Assembly: GCA_037045585.1 (NCBI GenBank)
Contig: JBAOIR010000055.1
Coordinates: 100,408 to 164,407 of the forward strand
DNA length: 64,000 bases
DNA from: SSF14 sp037045585
GTDB lineage: Bacteria; Actinomycetota; Acidimicrobiia; Acidimicrobiales; Microtrichaceae
Direction of reading: 5' to 3'
Below are positions 1 to 7,946 of this stretch, piece by piece; position 1 is the stretch's first letter, and each line of letters begins with the position of its first letter. The notes under the pieces are model-generated. The model was not told the DNA's origin. It worked only from the letters and a program-made list of their open reading frames with translations, and made no database searches. Position numbers and translations under genes: made by a program.

Positions 1-515
1 CGCTCAAGGACGTCCTCGACGAAGGGATCGCATCGCGGATCGCGATCCTCGCCGTCGTTGCCATCGTGATCACCGCGGTCGTGTACGGCGCCGTGGCCGC
101 CATCGTGAAGATGGACGACGTCGGACTCCGGTTGGTCGAGACGGGACGAGCGGGCGCTGCGAAGTTCGGGCGCGGCCTGGTCGTCGGCATGCCCAAGGTG
201 CTCGCCGTGCTGTCCACCGTGGGCATCGCCGCGATGCTGTGGGTGGGCGGCCACATCCTGATCGTCGGCGCGTACGAGCTGGGATGGCACGGTCCCGAAG
301 ACCTCGTCCATCGCCTCGAGGATCCCGTGCACGACATCGCCGGGGTCGGCGGGGTGCTCGGATGGCTGGTCAACACCGCCCTCTCCGCAGTGGTCGGCCT
401 CATCGTCGGGTTCCTGGTCGCCGCGATCGTGACCCGCCTGCCCTTCGGCAAGCACGGCACGGGCGGGAAACACACCGACGGTGGCGATGAGATCAGCACG
501 TCGTCGGCGCACTGA
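1..515 (+). CDS. DUF808 (YedI-like) membrane protein, C-terminal part
   Basis: The frame is open from the left edge (codons begin at base 3), so only about the last 170 residues are present and the start lies outside. The visible part has hydrophobic segments near its start (IAILAVVAIVITAVV), in the middle (VLAVLSTVGIAAMLWVG) and near the end (ALSAVVGLIVGFLVAAIV), then a short charged tail rich in Gly and His. The order of KMDD-GLRL, GLVVGMPK and GVLGWLVNT blocks matches the C-terminal half of DUF808 inner-membrane proteins. The family has no established function. It is an integral membrane protein by its segments; nothing in the neighbours suggests a pathway. Confidence 0.8.
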   Translation, partial: LKDVLDEGIASRIAILAVVAIVITAVVYGAVAAIVKMDDVGLRLVETGRAGAAKFGRGLVVGMPKVLAVLSTVGIAAMLWVGGHILIVGAYELGWHGPEDLVHRLEDPVHDIAGVGGVLGWLVNTALSAVVGLIVGFLVAAIVTRLPFGKHGTGGKHTDGGDEISTSSAH

Positions 516-546
516 CCTGACACCGTCCCGACCTGTCGCCGACGGG

Positions 547-804
547 TCAGGCGGGCTCGTTGGGTTCGACCGAACCCCACGCGCCCTGGGTGAGGTCGAC
601 GCCGGGCGACATGTCGTCGTCGGGAGCCTCGACGTGGCGGTCGTCGGCGTCGGCGCGGTCGGCCGGGTCTCGCTCGATCGACACGGCGTCGTCGTCGAAG
701 CCGGTGACGTTGGCGTCGGGCGTGTCCTCCTCCGACGGCGTTGCCGCCGCGTTCCGCAGTTCCTCGGTCGCCGTCTCGGGATCGTCGAATTCGATGTCGC
801 TCAT
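547..804 (-). CDS. Small acidic hypothetical protein (85 aa)
   Basis: A short protein starting MSDIEFDDPETATEEL, extremely rich in Asp and Glu and without signal peptide, membrane segment or recognisable domain; probably largely disordered and cytosolic. The start at 804 is chosen because the 35 codons upstream in frame are Arg/Gly-rich and look like non-coding shadow sequence overlapping the promoter of the divergent VOC gene. It converges on the end of the DUF808 gene with 31 bases between stops. I do not recognise it. Codon use (G/C third positions) agrees with a real gene. Confidence 0.55.
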   Translation of the reverse strand: MSDIEFDDPETATEELRNAAATPSEEDTPDANVTGFDDDAVSIERDPADRADADDRHVEAPDDDMSPGVDLTQGAWGSVEPNEPA

Positions 805-877
805 GGGAGACCGGTACCCCGGCCGGGCACCGCCGACACCGACCGCGTCGGCGCGGTCCCCCGCCCGATGGCGCACC

Positions 878-1279
878 ATGCGTGCTGACGCCCATCTCGA
901 ACTCGTCACGCTCGTCGTCGACGACTACGACGCCGCCATCGAGTTCTTCGTCGGCGTCCTCGGCTTCGATCTGGTCGAGGACGCTCCTTCCGAGACGAAC
1001 GACGGCCGCCCCAAGCGGTGGGTCGTGGTTCGCCCGCGAGGGGCCGTAACCGGCATCCTGCTGGCCCGGGCCGATGGCGCGGAGCAATCAGCGGTCGTCG
1101 GCAACCAGACGGCCAGCCGCGTCGGGTTCTTCCTCCGGGTCGACGACTTCGACGCCACGCGCTCGCGTCTCGACGCTGCGGGCGTCGAGTTCGTCTCCCC
1201 CGTTCGTGAGATGCCGTACGGACGCGTCACCGTGTTCGTCGACGTCGCCGGCAACCGGTGGGATCTGCTCGGGGAGTGA
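878..1279 (+). CDS. VOC-family (glyoxalase/bleomycin-resistance fold) protein
   Basis: 133 residues, the usual size of a single-module vicinal-oxygen-chelate protein that dimerises to make two metal sites. The two beta-alpha-beta-beta halves are visible: LVTLVVDDYDAAIEFFVGVLGF at the N-terminus and VGFFLRVDDFDATRSRLDAAG in the second half, ending in the typical strand VTVFVDVAGNRWDLL. Such proteins are dioxygenases, lyases, isomerases or binding proteins; the substrate cannot be told. The ATG at 878 gives the N-terminus expected for the fold. It is followed 34 bases later by the HNH-like gene on the same strand. Confidence 0.85.
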   Translation: MRADAHLELVTLVVDDYDAAIEFFVGVLGFDLVEDAPSETNDGRPKRWVVVRPRGAVTGILLARADGAEQSAVVGNQTASRVGFFLRVDDFDATRSRLDAAGVEFVSPVREMPYGRVTVFVDVAGNRWDLLGE

Positions 1280-1313
1280 GGGCCGCCGCGGGCCGGGCCG
1301 GTACGGTGCGGAC

Positions 1314-1763
1314 ATGAGTCGGCTGAGCGAAATCGGTGAGAAGGATCAGTGGCGGTGCTGGATCTGTGACGAACCGGTCGACCCGGACATGTCGGTCAAC
1401 GACTCGCGGGGCCCGAGCATCGACAGCATCACGACCAAGTCGAAGGCGAAGGGGAAGACGTTCGGCGCCGGCACGGAACGCCTCGCCCATCGTGGCTGTA
1501 ACACGGGCAAGGGGGCTGCTGCCCCCGTCGTGCCCTGGGCCGACCACCTGTTCGTCGTCGACGCGGCGCCGATCATCGGCACCGTCGAACGGCTGCAGCG
1601 AAAGGGTGGCCGGGAGGCGATGGCGCGGTGTCCGACCCGAGCCGACGCGGCCGCGGCCGCGACCTGGCTCGTCGACCGCCTCTCGCGACTGGCGCCCGAC
1701 CTGGCCGTCACGACCGAGATCGAACCCGGCGGAGGACAGTTCCTCGTGGTGGTGCGCGCCTGA
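1314..1763 (+). CDS. HNH-type zinc-finger protein, possible nuclease
   Basis: 149 residues. The N-terminal half has a CWIC pair near residue 14-17, an Asp-Ser-Ile stretch, and LAHRGCN near residue 60, the CxxC...HxxCN arrangement of HNH endonucleases of the type that binds a structural zinc. The second half (from about residue 75) is an alpha/beta region (ATWLVDRLSRLAPDLAVTTEIEPGGGQFLVVV) that I do not recognise. It may be a small nuclease or a DNA-binding relic. It stands alone behind the VOC gene and converges on the 13E12 endonuclease gene. Confidence 0.6.
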   Translation: MSRLSEIGEKDQWRCWICDEPVDPDMSVNDSRGPSIDSITTKSKAKGKTFGAGTERLAHRGCNTGKGAAAPVVPWADHLFVVDAAPIIGTVERLQRKGGREAMARCPTRADAAAAATWLVDRLSRLAPDLAVTTEIEPGGGQFLVVVRA

Positions 1764-1820
1764 GCGTCATTGGGCGCGGGTCGGGGTGGGTAGGAACCGG
1801 AGACGTTCAGCCCGGGATGC

Positions 1821-3254
1821 TCAGCACGTGTCGAACAGGCTGGACTGTTCGGGTGGGTCTGGTGCCCCCGCGCCTCCGGGCATCGAGCCGGGGGTGAGGC
1901 GCCGTGCGGCGATGTGGGCGCGCGCGGCTCGTTCGGCGAGGTCGGGAGCGACGGCGGTATGGGGACGGCCGGGAGAGTCGGGAGGGCGTGGACGGACTGG
2001 AGAGCCGGACCGGCCCGGGTGATCGGGATCGTCGGGACCGACCATCCGTCGACTGCCCGTGCCGGCGACGAGGGCCCAGCCCTCGAAGGTCTTGAGACCG
2101 TGGTGGAAGTGGCACAGTGGATCGAGCTCGTCGAGGCGGGTGTGCTTGGTCTGGGCGAACTCGATGCGGTGATCGTTCTGGGTCTGCGTGCGGTGACACC
2201 CCAGCACCGAGCACTGCTGGGAGGTCCACAGAAGAGCGAGCGTCTGCACGGCGTTGGGGCCGCGACCGAGGTAGGTGATGTTCTGGACATCGACCCCGTT
2301 CTCCGACACGAGATGCAGGATCGAATCGCCCAGCAAGGCCCGCGCCTCACTGACCGAGATGGGGCCGATGCCGGCGATCTCGCAGATCTCGTCGTTGTCG
2401 ACGGTGCCACGGACGAGCGCCGACAGGTCGACTCGGATGAGCGCGAGGTGCTTGGGACTCGGCCGTGGCGCCGGCCTGGACCCGTTGCTCGGGTCGGCGG
2501 CGCCACGCTCGGTCAGGGCAATGAACGCGTCGAACGCGTAAGCGTCGCGGCCTTCGCGACGCCCTGTCGACTGGGCGGCGCGGTACTGGCGGTCGATCTC
2601 GCGTTCCCAGCGGGCGTTGAACGCCGCGGTCGCGGCGACAGGCCCCTCGAGTCGGAAGTTGTACGTGCCGTCGCTCCCACGCCACGCGGATGCCCGTCGT
2701 TCGCGGTGCTGTCGCTTCGCTCGTTCGTTGGCTGATTCCCCTCGGGCTTCGGCCTTGCGTCGGGCGGCCTGGTCCTTCAGGTTCTTGGTCGAATCCTGTT
2801 GCGCGGTGGTGAGCAGGTCGTCCTCGGCGGCGGGGTTGAGGGTGGCGGCATCGGCGACGATGCCGGCCTGCTCCGACGAGACGTCACCTGCCCGCATCCT
2901 CTCCGCCGTGGTGGGGAGTTGGTCGAGACGTTCCGACGTCGTCACCTGGTCCTTCGCGGCGCCGACGGTGGAGCCCGTCTGCTTGGCGATCCAGTCCTCG
3001 ACCGACGGGTGACCCTCAGCGGCCCACTGCCGGGCATCCTTGACCCGACCGGCCATCAAGGTCTCGCCGTTGCCGGCCAAACGCCGGACCTCGGCGAACA
3101 GACTGAACACCGCGGTCACGTCCGGCAACGGGATCGCACGAGGGTCGAGGTCGGCCAGCACCACCTGCAGGCCGATCAGCGAGCGGCGAAGATCGGTCTC
3201 GATTCGGCGGCCCGTCGCCGTCTGGGTGGTGAAGGGCGAACTGGTGTTCGACAT
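1821..3254 (-). CDS. DUF222 / 13E12-repeat-type HNH endonuclease
   Basis: 477 residues from the ATG at 3254. The long N-terminal alpha-helical DUF222 region carries VKDARQWAAEGHPSVEDWIA and a KRQHRERRAS basic segment. A C-terminal HNH nuclease follows, with CSVLGC, NDHRIEF and LCHFHHGLKT (C-x4-C, DH, C-x2-HH) as metal and catalytic residues. A Pro-rich tail ends the protein. This family (13E12 repeat proteins in mycobacteria) is spread as multicopy, often mobile genes. The start is supported by a promoter at 3261-3282 whose -10 ends six bases before the ATG, so the mRNA would be leaderless. The longer in-frame start at 3305 lies upstream of that promoter and is rejected. Confidence 0.9.
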   Translation of the reverse strand: MSNTSSPFTTQTATGRRIETDLRRSLIGLQVVLADLDPRAIPLPDVTAVFSLFAEVRRLAGNGETLMAGRVKDARQWAAEGHPSVEDWIAKQTGSTVGAAKDQVTTSERLDQLPTTAERMRAGDVSSEQAGIVADAATLNPAAEDDLLTTAQQDSTKNLKDQAARRKAEARGESANERAKRQHRERRASAWRGSDGTYNFRLEGPVAATAAFNARWEREIDRQYRAAQSTGRREGRDAYAFDAFIALTERGAADPSNGSRPAPRPSPKHLALIRVDLSALVRGTVDNDEICEIAGIGPISVSEARALLGDSILHLVSENGVDVQNITYLGRGPNAVQTLALLWTSQQCSVLGCHRTQTQNDHRIEFAQTKHTRLDELDPLCHFHHGLKTFEGWALVAGTGSRRMVGPDDPDHPGRSGSPVRPRPPDSPGRPHTAVAPDLAERAARAHIAARRLTPGSMPGGAGAPDPPEQSSLFDTC

Positions 3255-3260
3255 GCCTAC

Positions 3261-3282
3261 ATTCTGTACGCGACCCCTGACA
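3261..3282 (-). promoter_or_regulatory. PafBC-type (RecA-independent) damage promoter of the 13E12 gene
   Basis: Read on the minus strand: TGTCAGGG, eight bases, then CAGAAT. This matches the mycobacterial RecA-independent damage motif (TTGTCRGTG-N8-TANNNT) closely in the upstream box and spacing, with one mismatch in the -10. A 17-base block containing the box (3276-3292) recurs with one mismatch upstream of addB (17822-17838). The -10 ends six bases before the ATG at 3254, implying a leaderless transcript. Confidence 0.6.
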
Positions 3283-3345
3283 CTGAAGCCCGATCCTGAC
3301 GTCATCCTGACGATTGGGCGACTTCACCCAGTCGTCGGGAGCGGC

Positions 3346-3739
3346 TCAGTAGTGGCGGAGCTCGACGACGGTGCCGTCAGGGTCGCGTACGTAGAGCGAC
3401 GTGCCGTTGCCGCGGGCGCCGTAGCGCCTGCCAGGCCCGCCGACGACATCGAATCGGCCGCTCGCTGCGAGCCGCGTCGAGATCGGTCGGTTCGATCACC
3501 AGGCAGACATGGTCGAGCCGGTCGTTCTTCGGGTCCTGATCGGCCGGCACGGCCACGAGGTCGATGATCGTGTCGGCGCTGACGCGGACCGACGGAAACG
3601 GGGCGTCGCCCGCCCGCCATTCGTCGATGCGAACGGGGCTGAGTCCGAGTTCGCCGAGGTACCAGGCGAGCGTCGCCTCGATGTCACGGCACTTCAGCAC
3701 GATGTGGTCCATCGCGGTCACCCGTAGCTCGGTTGTCAT
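3346..3739 (-). CDS. VOC-family protein, frameshifted in this sequence
   Basis: The N-terminal part (MTTELRVTAMDHIVLKCRD, then LAWYLGELGLSPVR and LDHVCLVIEPTDLDA) runs in one frame. The C-terminal part (SGRFDVVGGPGRRYG, then NGTSLYVRDPDGTVVEL ending RHY-stop) is in the next frame. One extra base near 3475 separates them, and the span of 394 bases is one more than a multiple of three. Joined, it is a normal-length 130-residue glyoxalase-fold protein with metal-ligand candidates His in MDHIVL and Glu in VVELRHY. Both halves are intact, so a sequencing error is more likely than decay. Substrate unknown. Confidence 0.8.
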
Positions 3740-3858
3740 CGTCGACCTCCTCGTCCTGGTCGGGCCAGCCTGCCAGAGCGACCGAGTGTCGAGCATCTGC
3801 TACTCGGGACCGGCGATCGGGACAGTGAATCGACCCGGGAGATGGCTAGGGTCGCCGC

Positions 3859-4440
3859 ATGCTGTTCCGGAAGGCGCACTGGGACGGCCTCGCCGATGGA
3901 TCGATCACGGTGGCGTTCCGCTACCAGAAGCGACCGTCGGTGCGGGCGGGTGGCACGCTGCAGTCGAAGGCCGGACTCCTCGGCATCGATTCGGTCACGG
4001 CCATCAGCCCATCCGCGATCGACCCGGACTCCGCTCGCCGGGCCGGGTACCCATCGGCCGCGGCGGCGGTGCGCGACCTCGGCCCGCGGCCGGCGGACAA
4101 GCAGCTCTACCGGGTCGAGTTCCACCTCATCGGTGAGGACCCCCGCGTGGCGCTGCGTGCGAGCCACGACCTCGATGAGGAGGAGCTGGCGAGCGTGCTG
4201 GCACGCCTCGCCCGTCTCGACCGCGCCGCTCCGACCCCGTGGACCCGGCCGGTGCTCCAGCTGATCGCCGACCACCCCGGCGTCGTGTCCACCGAACTGG
4301 CACCGCAGGTCGGCATGGAACGGGCATCGTTCAAGCTCAACGTCCGCAAGCTCAAGTCGTCGGGGCTGACCGAGAGCCTGGAGGTGGGGTACCGCATCTC
4401 GCCCCGTGGACTCGCCGTCCTGAAGGCGCTCGGTGCGTAG
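3859..4440 (+). CDS. ASCH-like domain protein with C-terminal winged helix
   Basis: 193 residues. The N-terminal ~100 residues (MLFRKAHWDGLADGSITVAF, then VRAGGTLQSKAG and LYRVEFHLIG) resemble ASCH/PUA-like beta-barrel proteins, which bind RNA or modified nucleotides. The C-terminal ~70 residues (PVLQLIADHPGVVSTELAPQ, then LNVRKLKSSGLTESLEVGY) read as a winged helix. No enzyme motif is evident. The last eight bases overlap the GTG start of the downstream lipase, so the two are probably translationally coupled. The role is not known; a nucleic-acid-binding function is an inference from fold resemblance only. Confidence 0.6.
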   Translation: MLFRKAHWDGLADGSITVAFRYQKRPSVRAGGTLQSKAGLLGIDSVTAISPSAIDPDSARRAGYPSAAAAVRDLGPRPADKQLYRVEFHLIGEDPRVALRASHDLDEEELASVLARLARLDRAAPTPWTRPVLQLIADHPGVVSTELAPQVGMERASFKLNVRKLKSSGLTESLEVGYRISPRGLAVLKALGA

Positions 4441-5686
4441 CCGCCGGGTCGTCGCCCGCGTCGTCGCCGGTCTCGTCGTCGCGCTGGTGCCGGCGGGGTG
4501 CACCGACGACTCCACCTCCGGCGACGCGTCGGCCTCGTCGACGAGCGCTCCCGACACGTCGGCGACGACGTCCACCACCTCGACCTCCGAGCCCGGGTTC
4601 GACGAGTTCACGGGGTCGATCGACGACTTCTACGTCGTTCCCGACCCACTTCCGGTGGGGAAGCCCGGCGAACTCATCCGCATTCAGGACGTCGACGACG
4701 CCGGCGCCGACGGCGGCGAACGCTCGGTCCGGATCATGTACCACTCCGTCGATGCCGCCGGCCGTGACCGTGCGACGACGGGCACGGTGACCGTTCCCGT
4801 CGACACGGACGAGGACGCCGGTGACCTGCCGGTCGTCACCGTCGCTCCCGGAACCGTCGGGCTCGCGTCCAAGTGCGCGCTCAGCCGCACCGGCGCGCCG
4901 GTCCTCGACGTCGGCGTTCCCGCCGTCCGCGCCATGACCGACTACATCGGCATGGGCCCAGCGGGTGAGACCATGCCCTACCTGTCACGGGAGAGCGAAG
5001 GGCACAGCGTGCTCGACGCGGCTCGCGCCGCCCGGCAGCTCGCCGGCGACACGTCACGCGAGGTCGCGATCGTCGGCCACTCCCAGGGCGGCCACGGTGC
5101 GCAGTCGGCACACGAACTCGCTTCCTCGTACGCCCCCGAGCTCGATGTCGTCGGTACCGTGTCGTTGGCTCCGGCGGCGATGTTCGACCGCACGTATGGC
5201 GGCGTCGACGACATCGTGTCGAGGATCGTCACGTCGATGAGCCTGTACGGCCTCGCGACCGAGCACGACGACCTCCGGTTCGGCGACTACGTCAACGCAG
5301 AGACCGCGGAGGCCGGTCAGGTCATGGCGACCGACTGCGTCGACACGGTCATCGCGACGCTCGCACCGCTCGCCGCCCGGCCCGACTACTGGACGGCCGA
5401 CCCGACGATCACCGAGCCCGCCGCCACCGTGTTGAAGGACAACGACGTCGGACACGTCGCGGCTGACGCTCCACTCCTGCTCGTCGGCGGCACGGCGGAC
5501 GAGCGGGTCGTCCCACAGCGGGTGCAGGACCTGTTCCGCCGGTTGTGCACCACTGGCCAGGCGACGCAGCTGATCATGCTCGACGGAGCCGACCACGGCA
5601 CCGAGGTACCGCGGGCGTTGCCGCAGATCGGTCGGTGGTTGACCGACCGTTTCGCCGGCGCGGCGGCAACCGACGACTGCTCCTGA
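4433..5686 (+). CDS. Secreted lipoprotein lipase / alpha-beta hydrolase
   Basis: 417 residues, starting at a GTG that overlaps the previous stop. A signal peptide ends in a lipobox (LVPAGC), followed by a Ser/Thr/Asp-rich linker, so the enzyme should be anchored outside the membrane. The body is an alpha/beta hydrolase of the secretory-lipase type: nucleophile Ser in GHSQGGHG, a late Asp in VGGTADERVV and His in LDGADHGTEVP form the expected triad. Two Cys pairs in the mature part may form disulfides. Probable substrate is an ester or lipid; specificity cannot be read. Confidence 0.85.
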   Translation: MRSRRVVARVVAGLVVALVPAGCTDDSTSGDASASSTSAPDTSATTSTTSTSEPGFDEFTGSIDDFYVVPDPLPVGKPGELIRIQDVDDAGADGGERSVRIMYHSVDAAGRDRATTGTVTVPVDTDEDAGDLPVVTVAPGTVGLASKCALSRTGAPVLDVGVPAVRAMTDYIGMGPAGETMPYLSRESEGHSVLDAARAARQLAGDTSREVAIVGHSQGGHGAQSAHELASSYAPELDVVGTVSLAPAAMFDRTYGGVDDIVSRIVTSMSLYGLATEHDDLRFGDYVNAETAEAGQVMATDCVDTVIATLAPLAARPDYWTADPTITEPAATVLKDNDVGHVAADAPLLLVGGTADERVVPQRVQDLFRRLCTTGQATQLIMLDGADHGTEVPRALPQIGRWLTDRFAGAAATDDCS

Positions 5687-5743
5687 CGCGTCGGTCTTCG
5701 TCGACCGCGGTGCCGGCCCTCGACATCGGTCGTAGGGTGGCTC

Positions 5744-5869
5744 ATGGCAACCAAACAGATCCCGTCGGGCAATTCCAAGAAGGTCGGCAAGACGCTCAAG
5801 GAGAAGCGGGCGGCGAAGCACGAGAAGCAGGACGCCAAGACGGCGGCCCGCAAGGCCTCGGGGACGTAG
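5744..5869 (+). CDS. Small basic conserved protein (41 aa)
   Basis: ATG at 5744 opens MATKQIPSGNSKKVGKTLKE, and the rest is nearly all Lys, Arg, Ala and Glu, ending in KASGT. It has no hydrophobic stretch and would be a highly charged, probably disordered or helical cytosolic peptide. Similar short Lys-rich proteins are widespread in actinobacteria without assigned function. The clean composition, ATG start and the position in a gap between two genes support a real gene, although it is very short. It converges on the flavoprotein gene. Confidence 0.65.
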   Translation: MATKQIPSGNSKKVGKTLKEKRAAKHEKQDAKTAARKASGT

Positions 5870-5879
5870 CCCGCTCGCC

Positions 5880-6530
5880 TCAGTCGCCCCCGGTCGGTCG
5901 TTCCTCGTCGAGGTCGGCCGCGTAGCCCTGCTCGAGCATCTCGCGCAGCTGCAGTGGCTCGATCTCGAGCCCGAGCCGCTCGTTGTAGGTGGCGCAGAAG
6001 TCGGGGGCGACGCCCGGCGCGGCCCACGAGTCCGGCTGCCACATTCCACTTCGCCGGAACGCCTTGGCGCAGTGGTGGAACACCTCGACCACCTCGATGC
6101 CGATGGCCGCCTTCGGTCGTCGGAGTTCGGTGTCCCACGCCGACAGGAGATCGGGATCGACGGTGACGCAGGCCCGTCCGTTGACGCGCACCGTTTCGTC
6201 CGCGCCCGGCACCAGGAACAACAGGCCGATCGACGGCGTGTCGATCACATTGCTCAGCGAGTCGAGGAGGTTGTTGCCCGACAGGTCGGGGAGCAGCAGG
6301 TGTCGTTCGTCGATCACGCGGACGAACCCCGGCGGCCCGCCCCGGGGCGACGCGTCGGTGTTGCCGAGCGCGTCGGTCGTCGCGACCAGGCAGAACGGCG
6401 AGAGCTCGACGAACTCCCGGAACTGGCCGTCCAGCGTCCCGAACTTCTTACGGCGAACGAGGTCGCTGGGCTCGCGGTAGTGGGCTCGTAGCTCGTCGTG
6501 GGTCGCGATCCGGCGTCCGAAGATCTCCAT
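5880..6530 (-). CDS. PPOX-class FMN-dependent flavoprotein (MSMEG_1061-like)
   Basis: 216 residues. The split-barrel pyridoxamine-phosphate-oxidase fold is recognisable: LSPFCLVATTDALGNTDASP, then RHLLLPDLSGNNLLDSLSN, SIGLLFLVPGADETVRVNG and KAAIGIEVVEVFHHCAKAF. These blocks characterise the actinobacterial MSMEG_1061 group, predicted to bind FMN or F420 and to reduce small molecules. Members are dimeric and cytosolic; the physiological substrate is unknown. It is a single gene transcribed leftward, tail to tail with the small basic protein gene. Confidence 0.85.
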   Translation of the reverse strand: MEIFGRRIATHDELRAHYREPSDLVRRKKFGTLDGQFREFVELSPFCLVATTDALGNTDASPRGGPPGFVRVIDERHLLLPDLSGNNLLDSLSNVIDTPSIGLLFLVPGADETVRVNGRACVTVDPDLLSAWDTELRRPKAAIGIEVVEVFHHCAKAFRRSGMWQPDSWAAPGVAPDFCATYNERLGLEIEPLQLREMLEQGYAADLDEERPTGGD

Positions 6531-6584
6531 CGGGCCAGGGTAGGGCGGACGGCCGGAGCGGGCGGGAGCCGACGTGTTGGTGGA

Positions 6585-7322
6585 TCAGGGCAGCTCGTAT
6601 CCGAACGTCGCGGCGGCCGCCGCGACGATCGGCCTGACGGCGTCGACGTCAGCGGGCGACAGATTGTCCCGCCACCGGTCGACGCGCCGGTCGTGGTCGG
6701 GCCGGGAGTGGCCGCGGGACGTGACCGCTTCGACGAACTGCTCGTTGTTCGTGTCCTGCACCCGGTCGGCCCACGCAGCGAGCTCTGGCGCGGATGCGTC
6801 CCCGCCGACGCGTCGGCACGTGGTTACGGCGCACGTGACGGGGTCCCGGATCATGTCCTCGAATCGGTTGACCACGGCTTCACCCCGTACCAGCGCGTAC
6901 CCGGCCCCGTTGATCGTGGCCCAGTGGTGGGCGCATCGCTCGACGAGCGGCCGTTCGATCCAGTCCTGCCAGTCGGGCGGGCGGGGATGATGGGCCCAGT
7001 CCTGCGCGATCCCGACCCGGAGTGAGCAGATCGCGTCGAGCGGGTGGCGGACCTGCCAGAAGATCATCGGGTCCGGCAGCACCGACCGCAGGTCGTCGAG
7101 CGAGACCGACGCTCCCGTCGGGGGCGATGAGCCAGCGGCGGTGCGAGGGACCTTGACCGCGATCGGGCCCGAGGCGGGGAAGGGCACGTCGGCGAGGAAG
7201 GGTTCGGAGTAGTACGTGTAGCCCGGAATGGCCTCGAACAGTTCGCCGAAGATCGACGTGCCGCTCCGCCCACAACCGAGAATGGCGACGTTGGCCGGCG
7301 CTGGCCGCGACTGGGTGGTCAT
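6585..7322 (-). CDS. Sulfotransferase-family protein
   Basis: 245 residues. The 5'-phosphosulfate (PAPS) binding loop is at the N-terminus (VAILGCGRSGTSIFGELF), followed by a YSEPF segment, and the 3'-phosphate region is around WQVRHPLDAICSLR. Such enzymes move a sulfuryl group from PAPS to lipids, sugars or small molecules; the acceptor is unknown. ATG at 7322 overlaps the stop of the upstream TetR gene (ATGA), so the two are co-translated and the regulator probably controls this gene. Length is at the short end for the family but the fold elements are all present. Confidence 0.8.
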   Translation of the reverse strand: MTTQSRPAPANVAILGCGRSGTSIFGELFEAIPGYTYYSEPFLADVPFPASGPIAVKVPRTAAGSSPPTGASVSLDDLRSVLPDPMIFWQVRHPLDAICSLRVGIAQDWAHHPRPPDWQDWIERPLVERCAHHWATINGAGYALVRGEAVVNRFEDMIRDPVTCAVTTCRRVGGDASAPELAAWADRVQDTNNEQFVEAVTSRGHSRPDHDRRVDRWRDNLSPADVDAVRPIVAAAAATFGYELP

Positions 7323-7912
7323 GCGCGTTGCCCCGTCCGCCCGAGTGGTGCGGCCGCGATCACGCCGAGGTGTCGGGCAGCGGAGTTGGCGGCGCGGGCG
7401 CCGCTGAGGTGGCGCAAGGTCAGGAGCCCGTGGAGTTGGACCAGCGCAGCCAACGCCTCCTGACGCGCCGATGTCGGCGCCGACCCGGGGAGCGACGGCA
7501 CCACGAGCCCGACGAGCCGGTCGACCCAACCGGCGACGAGGCTCGGCGCGAGGCTGGCGTAGGGCTGGTGGCCGGTGGCCGCGAGGCCCGACAATTCGAG
7601 GAAGACGGCCGTCAGCGGGTCGGCAGCCGTCGATGCGAGCGCCGGCCACAACTGCTGCAACAACGCCTCGACCGGCAGCGGTTCGTGACCCACGGCATCG
7701 CCGACCAGCGCTCGCAGCCGGACGTCGAGGGCGAGCACGACATCACTCACGAGGTCGCGCTTCGAGGGGAAGTAGTAGACGACGGTTCGGTCGTTGATCC
7801 CGAGGGTCTCGGCGACTCCGCCGAAGGTGAGCGTGCTCAGGCCGTCGCTCAGCGCCAGCTCGACCGCCGCATCCAGGAGGTCCTGACGTTGGTGCCGGTA
7901 GCCCACGAGCAC
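7319..7912 (-). CDS. TetR-family transcriptional repressor
   Basis: 197 residues. The N-terminal helix-turn-helix is clear (RQDLLDAAVELALSDGLSTL, then VAETLGINDRTVVYYFPSKR), including the typical YYFPSK recognition-helix end. The C-terminal ~140 residues form an Ala/Leu-rich ligand-binding and dimerisation domain. The gene precedes and overlaps the sulfotransferase gene by four bases, so it probably autoregulates that pair; the ligand cannot be inferred. The upstream gap to the alpha-galactosidase gene is only 34 bases. Confidence 0.9.
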   Translation of the reverse strand: MLVGYRHQRQDLLDAAVELALSDGLSTLTFGGVAETLGINDRTVVYYFPSKRDLVSDVVLALDVRLRALVGDAVGHEPLPVEALLQQLWPALASTAADPLTAVFLELSGLAATGHQPYASLAPSLVAGWVDRLVGLVVPSLPGSAPTSARQEALAALVQLHGLLTLRHLSGARAANSAARHLGVIAAAPLGRTGQRA

Positions 7913-7946
7913 CGATCGTAGCGACCGCTACGGTTCGGTCGGTGCC

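Noticed and set aside
1914..2735. Long plus-strand frames opposite the 13E12 gene
   Set aside because: They mirror the codon structure of the HNH gene, have no domain and are expected in high-GC DNA; the same holds for long frames opposite addA, addB, lon and the GH36 gene.
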